Positions 37,510-46,093 of a stretch of DNA of 64,000 bases are shown piece after piece. The notes under the pieces were generated by a model. It searched no databases. It was not told where the DNA came from and saw only the letters and a program-made list of their open reading frames with translations. The DNA is from Flavobacteriales bacterium (lineage in GTDB: Bacteria > Bacteroidota > Bacteroidia > Flavobacteriales_F > PHOS-HE28): NCBI GenBank assembly GCA_024103275.1, contig JAGFIV010000018.1, positions 1 through 64,000 of the forward strand. Reading direction: 5' to 3'. How positions within the stretch are numbered: position 1 is the stretch's first letter; the number at the start of each line of letters is the position of its first letter. A program made the position numbers and the translations under genes.

Positions 37510-38706
37510 TCACGTTTCCTGCCGGATTGCCTCGGGCGCAGGGGCCATGAGCTTTTCCAAGGTCCCGGCGGCGCGGTCCCAATCGAAGGTTTCCCGCACG
37601 AAGCGGTTCCCATTGCGGGCCAGCCGTTCGCGCTCATCGGGATGGTCCAGCAGGTACAGGATGTGGCGGGCGTATTCCTCGGGCTCGTGGCCGATGAGGA
37701 TCTCCTCGCCGGGATTGGCCACCACGGCATTGTTGGCCAGGTCCGAGGTGATGCACGGCATACCCATGGCCATGGCCTCCAGGAGCTTGTTCTGCAGGCC
37801 GGTGCCGATCTGCATGGGGGCCACGAAGATCCGGGCGGTGGCATAGGAGTCCCGGATGTCCTTCACCCATCCGCTTACGGTGACATTGGGGTAATGGACG
37901 GCCAGGTTCCTCACGCGCTGGCCGGGATCGGCCCCGGCGATCAACAGGCTTACCTCCGGCCTGCGTGCCTGCACCAGCGGCAGCACCCTTTCCACCAGGA
38001 AGCACACACTGTCGATGTTCGGCGGGTAGTTCATGTTGCCGGTGAATAGCAGGTCGTACCGCTTTTCCACGGCCCTCGGGGAGAAGTAGGCGGTGTCCAC
38101 GCCGTTGGGCACCACCACCACCTGGTCGCGGTCCGGGTGGTAAAGCAGGTCCCGGTCCTGTGCGCTGATGATCACCCGGTTGTCGAACAGGTCGAACATC
38201 AGGTTCTCATAGCGGATCAGCCGGCGCGTTTCCGTGCGCAACAGGAGCCGTAAGGGGAGGAGGACATTGCCGGTGCGGCGTTCCATGCCCTTGCTCAGCG
38301 CGTCCATGTAGTCGAGCGTCTTGGGCAGTTCATAGCGGTGGCGCACGTATTCGGTGGTGCGCACCAGCTGGCACAGCACATGGTCGGGCTTGAACGCGTC
38401 GATCACCCGGTCCATCGCCCGTTGGGCGTGGCGGTGGTGGAAATAGCCCACTTGGAAAGGCAGGCGCGAGAAGGCGGTGGTGACCATGCGCCAAAGGATC
38501 CGGTGCAATGGGATGTACACCACCTGTAGCTGCTTGCAGAAGCCGCGCAGGTGCTCCTCATGTTCGGGCCGAACTCGGCGGTCGCTCAGGCAGAACAGGA
38601 ATACCTCATGATGCCTGGCCAGGCGTTTCACCAGGTGGTAGGCGCGCAGCTTGTCCCCCTTCTCCAGCGGATAAGGCATGCGTGAAAGCACCACCAGGAG
38701 CCTCAT
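37510..38706 (-). CDS. Family 1/4-type glycosyltransferase (exopolysaccharide type)
   Basis: A protein of 398 aa. The ATG at 38706 overlaps the previous gene's stop by 4 bp. The N-terminal acceptor half begins MRLLVVLSRMPYPLEKGDKLR, typical of GT-B sugar transferases in exopolysaccharide clusters. The C-terminal donor-binding half contains LLFTGNMNYPPNIDSV, LLIAGADPG, VSGWVKDIRDSYATA, the GTGLQNKLLEAMAMG nucleotide-sugar loop and VVANPGEE. It resembles the group associated with EpsH/PEP-CTERM-type systems, though no such system is visible here. It is cytoplasmic, or on the inner membrane face. It is the last gene of the LptF/G-GT-GT operon. Confidence 0.88.
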   Translation of the reverse strand: MRLLVVLSRMPYPLEKGDKLRAYHLVKRLARHHEVFLFCLSDRRVRPEHEEHLRGFCKQLQVVYIPLHRILWRMVTTAFSRLPFQVGYFHHRHAQRAMDRVIDAFKPDHVLCQLVRTTEYVRHRYELPKTLDYMDALSKGMERRTGNVLLPLRLLLRTETRRLIRYENLMFDLFDNRVIISAQDRDLLYHPDRDQVVVVPNGVDTAYFSPRAVEKRYDLLFTGNMNYPPNIDSVCFLVERVLPLVQARRPEVSLLIAGADPGQRVRNLAVHYPNVTVSGWVKDIRDSYATARIFVAPMQIGTGLQNKLLEAMAMGMPCITSDLANNAVVANPGEEILIGHEPEEYARHILYLLDHPDERERLARNGNRFVRETFDWDRAAGTLEKLMAPAPEAIRQET

Positions 38707-39902
38707 TTCCCTTGCAGCGTGCCGTAGAATGCGATGAGTTCCTGTATGATCCGTTCCATGTCGTAGTGGGTGCGCACCAGCTCCTCGGCGCTGCTGCCGA
38801 TGCGGTCGGCCAAGGAAGGGTCGGCCATCACCCGTTCCATTTGCCCGGTGAATGCGGCCGCCGTGTCGGCGATCAGGATGTTCACATTGGGTTGGTACCG
38901 GATGCCTTCCGCGCCGATGGAGGTGCTGATGATGCATTTACCCATGGCCATGCCCTCGATGATCTTCACCCGCATGCCCCCGGCACTGAAGAGTGGAACC
39001 AGCATCACGTGCCGCTGGGCGATGTAGCGGTTGGCATCGGGCACGCGCCCCACCACGGTGGTGCCCGGCAGCTTGGCCCGGATCATGTCCTTTGGCATGC
39101 GGTTACCGGCCAGGTGCAGCTTGGCCTTGGGGTGCTTTTCGATCACGCGGGGCCACACGTTGCGCAGCAGCCAGCGGATGCCTTCTTCGTTGGGCTGCCA
39201 ATCCATGCTGCCGAGGTGGAAGAAGATGGGCGGGCCTGCCGGCCGGGCAGCTTGGTATTCGGCGGGCCATACGCCGAACGGGATGGTGACGATGGGCGGG
39301 CCGTCCTTATGCTTGGCCATCTGCCTGGCATCCGCATCAGTGATGGCGGCCACGCCGTCCACTTGGCCGATCACGCGGTCCTCGTAGTTCTTCAATTGCC
39401 GGGCGAGGAACTTCCGGTACGGCTTCTTGAGGATGTTTCGTTCACCTTGGGCGATGCGCTCCTGGATCACATGTTCCAGGTTGTGTGAGCGCAGGACGAT
39501 GGGGGCCTTGGAATAGCGTCTCAGCGTGGGGATGTACGGGGTCACGAAGAGGCTTTCCAGGTGGATGATGTCGAACGGTTCCTGTGAAAGCAGTTGGATC
39601 AGCCGGATGTCCATGTCCGGGGAGAAGAACCGGCTGATGTTGTAATTGTCCGCGGTCACCAAGTCGGTGAAGGCATCCACCACGTTCAGGGAGGTGTCGA
39701 CGAAGACACCCTCGATGCCGGTCCGGGCTCGGTAGTCATCGGGGATGGTGCCCACCTTCAGGGGGTGCTTGGGCGTGCTGATGCAGACCACCTTCACCTG
39801 GTGGCCGGCCTGCAGCAGGCCCTGGGTGATGTTGTGCATGGCCTTGCTGCCCCCGTCCAAGGGCGGGTAGGGAGGCTTATTGCAAAGCTGAAGGATGCGC
39901 AT
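38703..39902 (-). CDS. Glycosyltransferase family 4-type protein
   Basis: A protein of 399 aa. The ATG at 39902 begins MRILQLCNKPPYPPLDGGS, with the N-terminal glycine-rich loop usual for GT-B enzymes. The C-terminal half has FFHLGSMDWQPNEEGIRWLL, the RVPDANRYIAQ helix, the donor-sugar loop FSAGGMRVKIIEGMAMGK and ISTSIGAEGI. The start lies inside the preceding LptF/G gene (26-bp overlap), and its stop overlaps the next glycosyltransferase. Both suggest tight translational coupling. It probably builds an envelope glycan; the sugar is unknown. Confidence 0.88.
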   Translation of the reverse strand: MRILQLCNKPPYPPLDGGSKAMHNITQGLLQAGHQVKVVCISTPKHPLKVGTIPDDYRARTGIEGVFVDTSLNVVDAFTDLVTADNYNISRFFSPDMDIRLIQLLSQEPFDIIHLESLFVTPYIPTLRRYSKAPIVLRSHNLEHVIQERIAQGERNILKKPYRKFLARQLKNYEDRVIGQVDGVAAITDADARQMAKHKDGPPIVTIPFGVWPAEYQAARPAGPPIFFHLGSMDWQPNEEGIRWLLRNVWPRVIEKHPKAKLHLAGNRMPKDMIRAKLPGTTVVGRVPDANRYIAQRHVMLVPLFSAGGMRVKIIEGMAMGKCIISTSIGAEGIRYQPNVNILIADTAAAFTGQMERVMADPSLADRIGSSAEELVRTHYDMERIIQELIAFYGTLQGK

Positions 39903-41325
39903 GGCGGGGGTGGGCTGGGGCGCGTAGCCGGTTCCAGACGCGATCATAAGCATCCCGGTCGAACAAGGGGCTGTCCGTGGCCGCCTTCCAAGTGATGAAG
40001 ATGCCGATGGGCAGTAGCACCAAGGTGCTCACCCACATGCCGGGCCAGGCGGGCAGGGCACCGGCCTTCACCATCTGCTCGGTGGAGTAGCTCAGGATGT
40101 GGAAGACCAGGAAGAAGAGGATGGCGATCACGGCGGGCAGGCCCATGCCACCTTTGCGGACGATGGCTCCCAAGGGAGCGCCGATGAAGAAGAACACCAC
40201 GCAGGCAAAGGCGAGCATCAATTTGCGGTGCCATTCCACCTGGAATTTGGCGATCTGCGCGGTGCGGTCGCTGCGCTCCTCGGCCATGCGTTCCAGCTCA
40301 TTGATGCTGCTGCGTGCCTTGTCCATGGCGATAGCGTACACCGATATCCCGGCCTCCTTCCGGCCCAAGGCTTCCCATACTTTGGGGCCATGGCCGCCCC
40401 GTGCCGGGCCGATGCCGGTTTCCCGCATCACCGCCAGCCCTTGCCGTATGCGCGCTTCCTGCTCCTGCATACGCGCCTTCAGCCGCGTTTTCAGGCTGTC
40501 CTCGGCGTATGCCAATTGGCCCAGGGTGAGCATCTTGTAGTGGTCCTTGAAAAGTTCCTCGTCCGTCCGCTTCAGGCCCATGCCGGAGAGGTCCACATGG
40601 ATCTCCTCGCGCTTGAAACGCCCCCGGAGCATGGGTGACCCGCCGCCTGAACGGACCGGTCCCTCGCCCTGTTCATCATAGATCCGTCCGTTTTCCAGCA
40701 CCAGCACCAGGAAACGGTTGTCGGTGCTGCGCCCCATGGTGCCCTTCTCCGCGCGGAGCACCGTGCGGTTGGCTTGAAAAGGCCGTCGGTGGTCGTAGAT
40801 CAGCACGTCGCGAAGTTCACCGGTGTGGGTGTTCTTCCCGCCAATACGGATGGTGAACCCGTCCAGGTCGCCTTCGAACACGCCGGGCCGCAGGTTCAGG
40901 GCCGGTTTGGTGCGGGTGACGTCCCAGAGCAGGCTTTGGAATTTCAGGTTGGCCACCGGCAGCACGTTGTTGCTGAAATAGAAGGAGAACGCGGTGAGGC
41001 CCAGCACGAAGAGGAACAGCGGCGACAGGATCCGGAAGAGGCCCAGTCCGGCGGAGCGCATGGGCGTCAGCTCCGATCGTTCGCCCAGCCCGCCCATGGT
41101 CATGATGGAGCTGAGCAGCACGGCCAAGGGCAGCACGGCGGGCACAAAGGCGGAGGTGGCATAGGCGATCAACCGTGCCAGCACGTCCCAGGGCAAGCCC
41201 TTTCCCATCAGGTCATCCACCCATTTCCACAGCCATTGCATGCTGAACAGGAAGAGGACGATCAGGAAGGTTACCAGCAAGGGGCCCCAATAGGCCCCGA
41301 TGATCATGCGGTGCAGGCGTTTCAT
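39877..41325 (-). CDS. LptF/LptG family permease (YjgP/YjgQ)
   Basis: A protein of 482 aa from ATG 41325 (MKRLHRMIIGAYWGPLLVTF). Helices lie at about 13-35, 55-78 and 98-122, with a long periplasmic beta-jellyroll region (about 130-370). Three C-terminal helices begin near LMLAFACVVFFFIGAPLGAIVRKGGMG, a conserved phrase. LptF and LptG form the membrane part of the LptB2FG transporter, which extracts LPS from the inner membrane. Which of the two this is cannot be decided by eye. It heads an operon with two glycosyltransferases, consistent with envelope biogenesis. Confidence 0.9.
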   Translation of the reverse strand: MKRLHRMIIGAYWGPLLVTFLIVLFLFSMQWLWKWVDDLMGKGLPWDVLARLIAYATSAFVPAVLPLAVLLSSIMTMGGLGERSELTPMRSAGLGLFRILSPLFLFVLGLTAFSFYFSNNVLPVANLKFQSLLWDVTRTKPALNLRPGVFEGDLDGFTIRIGGKNTHTGELRDVLIYDHRRPFQANRTVLRAEKGTMGRSTDNRFLVLVLENGRIYDEQGEGPVRSGGGSPMLRGRFKREEIHVDLSGMGLKRTDEELFKDHYKMLTLGQLAYAEDSLKTRLKARMQEQEARIRQGLAVMRETGIGPARGGHGPKVWEALGRKEAGISVYAIAMDKARSSINELERMAEERSDRTAQIAKFQVEWHRKLMLAFACVVFFFIGAPLGAIVRKGGMGLPAVIAILFFLVFHILSYSTEQMVKAGALPAWPGMWVSTLVLLPIGIFITWKAATDSPLFDRDAYDRVWNRLRAPAHPRHAHPSALQ

Positions 41326-41404
41326 GCCTCTGTCCGCAAAGTTCGGCAATTCAGTGGCCGCAGGAAGGCGATGGCGTGCCTGGGCCGGGAGGGCCGAGAT
41401 GGCA

Positions 41405-42349
41405 TCAGGCCCCCAGCACCCTGATCAGGGTTTGGACCTGGGATTCCCACAGGGCACGCTCCTCCTCGATGTCCTTGGGCCACGCGTGGTCCGTCACCAC
41501 CAGGCAGGTCTCGTTGGTCATGCTGTCGATCCGGATCCGGAGCTCGAAAAAGGCGAGCGGGTCTTCTTCCTGGTCCTCCACCCACCGGAAGCGCGTGTAC
41601 TGTCCGAAGCGTTGGGCGAGGCACTCGGCGGTTTCCGTTTCGTCGCCCCACTTGAACGTGTACATGTTGTCGGCCACGTCCACATCATCGCAGAACCACT
41701 CGCTGAACCCGCTGGGCGTGCTGATGAGCTCATACAGCGAGGCCTGGGATGCTTTCAGGTAGAATTCCAATTGATAGGCCTGCTTCAGGGGCTTGCGCAC
41801 CGGTGCCTGGTGCGGCTTGGGCGTGGCGGTGGCCACGGCCGGTGCGGCGATCTTGGCCACATTTGGCTGCCGGGGCGGCGATGGCTGTTGCCTCCCGTGA
41901 TTGGCTTCGACCTTCACCCGTGCAGGCGCCTTTTTCCCTGGGGGTGCCTTTTTGGACGCAGCTTTCTTCACCGGGGTCTTCATGGCGGGGGATGCTTTGG
42001 TCACACCCCTCATGTTATCGGCCCGCACTGCCGGTGCCTTCTTCTTCACCGTTTTTTTCGCGGCCGGCTTTTTCGCGGCAGTCTTCTTGATAGCTGCTTT
42101 CTTGACGACTGTTTTCTTCACGGTCGTCTTTTTCATGGCTGCCTTCTTCACCGCTGCCTTTTTCACTGTTGCCTTCTTCACCGTCGGTTTCATGGCCGCC
42201 GTGCCTTGGCGGGCCCCCCCATGGGCGGCCGGTTTCCGTGAAGACGTCTTTTTCATCTTGCCGGAGGCCCGTGAAGTCCCTTGGCTCGCCGGCCTGGTCT
42301 TCTTGCGGGGCGGGGCCTTGGTTGCGGAGGGCTTGTTGGTTTTCGCCAT
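41405..42349 (-). CDS. START-like domain protein with long N-terminal histone H1-like tail
   Basis: A protein of 314 aa. Residues 1 to about 190 are extremely rich in Lys, Ala, Thr and Pro. They contain H1-like repeats (VKKATVKKAAVKKAAMKK and further KKT/KKA units around residues 54-105). The C-terminal part, about 195-314, is a START/AHSA1-like (SRPBCC) domain (LEFYLKASQASLYELI, SGFSEWFCDDVDV, YTFKWGDETE, ETCLVVTDHAW). Bacteroidota START-like proteins are normally about 125-130 aa without this tail. The tail would bind DNA or RNA non-specifically, so the protein may be nucleoid- or ribosome-associated. Function unknown. A weak TATCTTTC box lies upstream (42387-42380). The long alternating repeats could also expand or contract. 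Confidence 0.85.
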   Translation of the reverse strand: MAKTNKPSATKAPPRKKTRPASQGTSRASGKMKKTSSRKPAAHGGARQGTAAMKPTVKKATVKKAAVKKAAMKKTTVKKTVVKKAAIKKTAAKKPAAKKTVKKKAPAVRADNMRGVTKASPAMKTPVKKAASKKAPPGKKAPARVKVEANHGRQQPSPPRQPNVAKIAAPAVATATPKPHQAPVRKPLKQAYQLEFYLKASQASLYELISTPSGFSEWFCDDVDVADNMYTFKWGDETETAECLAQRFGQYTRFRWVEDQEEDPLAFFELRIRIDSMTNETCLVVTDHAWPKDIEEERALWESQVQTLIRVLGA

Positions 42350-42443
42350 GGGCAGCAGGGTTTCTCAGGTGGGGAGCGGGAAAGATAGGAAGATGTGCCA
42401 AAGGAGCAAGGGAGTCCGGAATTTTCACCGTGGGCAGCGATGC

Positions 42444-42451
42444 TATATTCG
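42444..42451 (+). promoter_or_regulatory. Candidate -7 element of tRNA-Met
   Basis: TATATTCG, 12 bp before the first base of the tRNA, is one base from TAnnTTTG and well placed for a tRNA promoter. The -33 region has TTT rather than TTG. Confidence 0.45.
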
Positions 42452-42463
42452 CGCCCCGAAAAC

Positions 42464-42537
42464 GGCGCGGTAGCTCAGCTGGTTAGAGCGCAGGATTCAT
42501 AATCCTGAGGTCGAGAGTTCAAGTCTCTCCCGCGCTA
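42464..42537 (+). tRNA. tRNA-Met (CAT anticodon)
   Basis: A 74-nt cloverleaf. The acceptor GGCGCGG pairs with CCGCGCT (one G-U pair), the D stem is GCTC/GAGC, and the anticodon stem is CAGGA/TCCTG with loop TTCATAA. The T stem is GAGAG/CTCTC with loop TTCAAGT, and the discriminator is A. CCA is not encoded. The anticodon CAT reads Met. The base pattern suggests elongator Met rather than initiator, because the first acceptor pair is formed and no GGG/CCC stack is present in the anticodon stem. An Ile2 (lysidine) tRNA cannot be fully excluded. Confidence 0.93.
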
Positions 42538-42551
42538 CACATACAGAGACA

Positions 42552-42586
42552 AGCCCTCCGAGCATTTCGGGGGGCTTCGCTTTTTT
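42552..42586 (+). terminator. Terminator after tRNA-Met
   Basis: The stem AGCCCTCCGA/TCGGGGGGCT (one G-U pair) with loop GCATT is followed by TCGCTTTTTT, 14 bp after the tRNA. Confidence 0.85.
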
Positions 42587-42771
42587 GGGCGGGGTAAATG
42601 GGGTATCAAAGGCTGCCGATGCGATGGTGCTTCCGGCGGCCGCCCAGGCCCACCGGCACTTGGTCCGGCAGGCCGTACCAAGGCGGGATTTGGCCGAACG
42701 GTGCAGGCTGCGTCATTCCTGTATGGAAGCTCCATGCCCCCGGACAATGGGGGGCACAATAACTTGCGCCC

Positions 42772-43383
42772 ATGTCGCCCACCTTGGCCATTGTGGCCAT
42801 CACCGCCGTGATCTCGTTGTCCGCCCTGAACAACCAGGCGCTGTTCGGCAAGCTCCTGTTCCATCCCTATTCCATGCAGGATCGAAGGGAGTGGTATCGG
42901 TTCATCACGCATGGGTTCGTGCACGGCAGCATCATGCACCTGCTGATCAACATGTATGTCCTGTGGATGTTCGGCACCGCGGTGGAGCAGGCCTACGGGG
43001 AGATCCTGGGCAACGGAAGCATGGTCCCGTACCTGCTTCTGTACCTCGGAGGCATCGTGCTGAGCTCGCTTCCGGGCTATTTCAAGTACCGGAGTAATCC
43101 GGAATACCGCGCGGTAGGGGCCTCCGGTGCCACCTCATCGATCGTTTTCGCGTTCATCCTGCTTCACCCGGCGGAAAAGCTGATGCTGATCTTCCTGCCC
43201 ATCCCGTTGCCCGCCTGGGTCTTCGGTGGGTTGTACCTGCTGTATGAATGGTACATGAGCAAGCGTGGGGGCGACAACATCGCCCATGATGCCCATTACT
43301 TCGGTGCGTTGTATGGCATTGCGTTCACGGCCATCCTGTATCCGGGTGCGGTCCCCCATTTCATGCGATCGATCGGGTTGTAG
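42772..43383 (+). CDS. Rhomboid family intramembrane serine protease
   Basis: A protein of 203 aa with six predicted helices. The catalytic serine is S118 in GASGATSS and the catalytic histidine is H175 in AHDAHYFGALYG. The oxyanion/loop residues HGSIMHLLINM (N60) are present. It therefore has a complete Ser-His dyad and should cleave transmembrane substrates in the inner membrane. The substrate is unknown. The ATG at 42772 follows a weak TAACTTGC box. It runs directly into the gmhB-like gene with 1 bp between stop and start. Confidence 0.93.
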   Translation: MSPTLAIVAITAVISLSALNNQALFGKLLFHPYSMQDRREWYRFITHGFVHGSIMHLLINMYVLWMFGTAVEQAYGEILGNGSMVPYLLLYLGGIVLSSLPGYFKYRSNPEYRAVGASGATSSIVFAFILLHPAEKLMLIFLPIPLPAWVFGGLYLLYEWYMSKRGGDNIAHDAHYFGALYGIAFTAILYPGAVPHFMRSIGL

Positions 43384-43384
43384 C

Positions 43385-43876
43385 ATGGGCAGGGGGGCGA
43401 TCTTCCTGGACCGGGACGGGGTGGTGAACCGCGAGCGCGGCACGCATACCTGGCGCGTGGAGGACTTCGAGGTGCTGCCCGGCGTGGCCGATGCGATCAA
43501 GGCGGCGCACACGAAGGGCCTGCTGGTGGTGGTGGTCACCAACCAGAGCGGCATCGGCCTGGGGCTGTATGGCCATGCGGATGTTAAACGGCTGCATGCC
43601 TACCTTCACCGGCAACTGGCGCTGCAGGGCGCGCGACTGGATGCCGTTTACTATTGCCCGCACCATCCGTCCCAAGGGCGTTGCCTGTGCCGCAAGCCGG
43701 GCAGCTTGTTGCTGGAACGGGCCTTGGCGCGTTTGGGCATCGACCCTTCCCTTTCGGTGATGGTGGGCGACAGGGACCGTGACGTGGAAGCGGCCCGCCG
43801 TGCGGGGATCAAGGGTATCCTGGTGGCGCCAAACGAACCGTTGATGCCGGTACTTGAAAACGCGGGAATGATCTGA
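43385..43876 (+). CDS. gmhB: HAD-IIIA phosphatase, GmhB-like
   Basis: A protein of 163 aa. The ATG at 43385 precedes AIFLDRDGVVNRE, with the HAD nucleophile D9 and acid/base D11. The second motif is VVVTNQSGIG. The cysteine/histidine zinc loop characteristic of GmhB and histidinol-phosphate phosphatases is CPHHPSQGRCLCRKP. The last motif is VMVGDRDRDVEAARRAG. GmhB removes the C7 phosphate from heptose 1,7-bisphosphate for LPS core. A histidinol-phosphatase or other sugar-phosphatase role is possible. Its last base is the first base of the next gene (TGATG). Confidence 0.85.
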   Translation: MGRGAIFLDRDGVVNRERGTHTWRVEDFEVLPGVADAIKAAHTKGLLVVVVTNQSGIGLGLYGHADVKRLHAYLHRQLALQGARLDAVYYCPHHPSQGRCLCRKPGSLLLERALARLGIDPSLSVMVGDRDRDVEAARRAGIKGILVAPNEPLMPVLENAGMI

Positions 43877-44718
43877 TGGCAGCCTTCGTGAATATGAACG
43901 GGAAGATCCTGCCCGGTGATGGGGCGGTGATCCCATTGGACAACCGCGCCTTCCATTATGGGGACGGCGTATTCGAAACGATGCGGGTCGTGCGTGGGCG
44001 GGCCTGTTTCCTGGAGGCCCACTGGGAACGTATGGCCAAGGGGCTTCAATTGCTGCAGATCGAAATGCCCGAAGGGCTGGACCAGGAGCAGTTGGCGCGG
44101 ATGATCGGTGAGCTGTCCGCGCAGAATGGACTCCCACATGCACGTGGCCGGCTCACCGTCTTCCGCGATTCACCGGGCCATTACCGTCCTGAGCACAACG
44201 TGGGGGCTTTCACCTTGGAGCTCTTTCCCGTGGATCGTGAGACATACATCCTGAATGAGCGCGGATTCACGGTGGACCTGTACCCGGACATGCGTAAACC
44301 GGTGAACGCCCTGTCGGTGTACAAGACGTTGGGTGCGCAGCTTTACATCTTGGCCAGCTTGTGGTGCATCCGCCACCACCTGGACAATTGCCTGTTGCAG
44401 AATGATCGCGGGAACATCATCGAGGGCTATTCGGGCAACATCTTCATCGTAAGCAACGGGGTGCTGTACACGCCGCCGCTGAGCGATGGATGCCTGGGCG
44501 GGGTGATGCGCATGCAGCTGATCAACACCGCGTTGGAGAATGGGATCAAGGTGTATGAGAGCTCGCTCAACCCGCAGAACCTGCTGGTGGCCGACGAGCT
44601 GTTCTTTACCAATGTGGCCTCGGGCGTGCAGTGGGTGTCGACCTATCGCACCAAGCGGTACGGCCACCGGATGGCCTTGCGGCTGCAAGACCTGCTGGTG
44701 AAGAAGATGCTCAGTTGA
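43876..44718 (+). CDS. Class IV PLP aminotransferase / aminodeoxychorismate lyase-like
   Basis: A protein of 280 aa. It has the fold-type IV pattern FHYGDGVFETMRV near residue 27 and the PLP lysine K150 in LSVYKTLGAQLY. GNIIEGYSGNIFIVSNGVLYTPPL and the phosphate loop GVMRMQLI follow. The length and N-terminus fit 4-amino-4-deoxychorismate lyase (PabC) or D-amino acid aminotransferase better than IlvE, which is encoded separately at 51416. Specificity cannot be fixed by eye. It is translationally coupled to the upstream phosphatase. Its last 8 bp overlap the 3' end of convergent yqgE. Confidence 0.85.
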   Translation: MAAFVNMNGKILPGDGAVIPLDNRAFHYGDGVFETMRVVRGRACFLEAHWERMAKGLQLLQIEMPEGLDQEQLARMIGELSAQNGLPHARGRLTVFRDSPGHYRPEHNVGAFTLELFPVDRETYILNERGFTVDLYPDMRKPVNALSVYKTLGAQLYILASLWCIRHHLDNCLLQNDRGNIIEGYSGNIFIVSNGVLYTPPLSDGCLGGVMRMQLINTALENGIKVYESSLNPQNLLVADELFFTNVASGVQWVSTYRTKRYGHRMALRLQDLLVKKMLS

Positions 44719-45298
44719 GCTGCGGGTCTTCCGGGAATTGGGCAAGCGGTGCATACGCCGGCCCCATGGCGCGCAACGTCGCCGCCCAGAGGCCCTGCGT
44801 GTCGCTGCCCATGACCAACTGCTTGGTGGCCGGATGAACGAGCCAGGCACGTTGCTCGATCTCCTTGTCCAATTGGTCCTCCCCCCATCCGCTGTACCCC
44901 ACGAAGAAACGGACGTGCTTGGCCAGCTCCGGTGCCGCCGTGAGGATGCGCCGCAACTGCCCGTAATCACCCCCCAGATGGATGCCGTCCACCACGGGCA
45001 GGCTGCCCTCGATGCGCTTGCCCAATGTGTGCAGGAAGAACAGGTTGCCGCTCTGCACAGGGCCGCCGATGCCCACCGGTGATCCCAGTTTGGGCATGTC
45101 CTCCATCAGGTCCTCCACGCCCATGTCGATGGGCCGGTTCAGCACCAGCCCGAAGGAACCCTGGTCATCGTGCATGCACAGCAGGATCACCGTCCTGTGG
45201 AAGTACGGGTCGGGCAGGTAAGGGCCGCTCACCAGGAGCCTTCCTCCTTGCGGGGGCATCGGGTTGGGCGGGTCCAGCTCAAGCGGGTCGATCGCCAT
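44711..45298 (-). CDS. yqgE: YqgE/AlgH family protein
   Basis: A protein of 195 aa from ATG 45298. Conserved features are GRLLVSGPYLPDPYFHRTVILL, GSFGLVLNRPI, GGPVQSGNLFFLH and the C-terminal FVGYSGWGEDQLDKEIEQ. The family (DUF179) is widespread, cytoplasmic and of poorly defined function; AlgH was named for a regulatory effect on alginate. It is divergent from pdxH. A TATCTTTC box (45317-45310) lies upstream. Confidence 0.93.
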   Translation of the reverse strand: MAIDPLELDPPNPMPPQGGRLLVSGPYLPDPYFHRTVILLCMHDDQGSFGLVLNRPIDMGVEDLMEDMPKLGSPVGIGGPVQSGNLFFLHTLGKRIEGSLPVVDGIHLGGDYGQLRRILTAAPELAKHVRFFVGYSGWGEDQLDKEIEQRAWLVHPATKQLVMGSDTQGLWAATLRAMGPAYAPLAQFPEDPQLN

Positions 45299-45345
45299 TT
45301 GCAATGGGTGAAAGATAAGCTGTGCAACGGTGTTGGTGGTGCGGA

Positions 45346-45353
45346 TAACTTCG
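45346..45353 (+). promoter_or_regulatory. Candidate -7 element of pdxH
   Basis: TAACTTCG, 20 bp before the ATG at 45374, is the TAnnTTCG variant seen repeatedly in this window. Confidence 0.4.
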
Positions 45354-45373
45354 CCCGCAGAAGATTGAGCACC

Positions 45374-46018
45374 ATGGCAGAGGAACGGGACATCCCCACG
45401 CGGACCGAATACACACGATCCTCCTTGTCCGAGGGCGACGCCGGCATGGATCCCATGCACTTGTTCATCCAATGGTTGGATGAGGCGGCGCGCGGCGGTG
45501 AGCCCGAGCACAACGCGGTGCTGTTGTCCACGGTCGGTACGGTCAGCATCAGTGGCCGCGTGGTGTTGCTTCGCCATGTGGACGAACGCGGTTTCGTTTT
45601 CTATACCAACTACAACAGCCGCAAGGCCATGGACCTGGAGCGCGATCCGCGCGCGGCGATGACCTTTTTCTGGCCCTTGTTGCAGCGCCAGGTAAGGGTG
45701 GAGGGCAAGGCTGCGAAGCTGGATGCAAAGGAGAGTGATGCCTACTTCGCATCAAGGCCGAGGAACAGCCGGATAGGTGCCTGGAGCAGCGATCAGAGCC
45801 GCGTGGTAGGGGATCGCGAGGCGATGGAGACCAGGTTCCAACGTTGGTCCGAGCGGTTTGAAGGAATGGAGGTGCCGCGGCCGGATCATTGGGGCGGCTT
45901 CGTGGTACGGCCTGTGCGCATCGAATTCTGGCAGGGACGCGCGAGCAGGTTGCACGACCGCCTGGTGTATGAGCGCTTCAGCGACGGCACGTGGCAACGG
46001 ATGCGATTGCAACCCTAG
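45374..46018 (+). CDS. pdxH: Pyridoxamine 5'-phosphate oxidase
   Basis: A protein of 214 aa, the standard PdxH length, from ATG 45374 just after the -7 element. FMN-binding motifs are SGRVVLLRHVD, FVFYTNYNSRKAMDL and ERDPRAAMTFFW with LQRQVRVEG. Substrate residues are in SRPRNSRIGAWSSDQS. The C-terminus is RIEFWQGRASRLHDRLVYER. It oxidises pyridoxamine or pyridoxine phosphate to PLP using oxygen in the cytoplasm. It ends at a shared terminator. Confidence 0.97.
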   Translation: MAEERDIPTRTEYTRSSLSEGDAGMDPMHLFIQWLDEAARGGEPEHNAVLLSTVGTVSISGRVVLLRHVDERGFVFYTNYNSRKAMDLERDPRAAMTFFWPLLQRQVRVEGKAAKLDAKESDAYFASRPRNSRIGAWSSDQSRVVGDREAMETRFQRWSERFEGMEVPRPDHWGGFVVRPVRIEFWQGRASRLHDRLVYERFSDGTWQRMRLQP

Positions 46019-46045
46019 CAGCGGACTGGGACGGACCAAAAGCAG

Positions 46046-46071
46046 AAGACCCCCGATCGATCGGGGGTCTT
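46046..46071. terminator. Bidirectional terminator between pdxH and the THX gene
   Basis: A perfect 26-bp palindrome (AAGACCCCCGATC and its complement) lies 28 bp after the pdxH stop and 23 bp before the stop of the convergent THX-like gene, with T-runs on both sides. Confidence 0.85.
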
Positions 46072-46093
46072 TGCATCTGTGGCTTACCTGCGC

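Noticed and set aside
37355-37600. Plus-strand frame reading like a protein C-terminus (PDGNWEVHTWLSGYEP) after the MITE
   Set aside because: No start codon context or promoter, and it runs antisense into a clear glycosyltransferase gene. It could be a remnant but cannot be supported.
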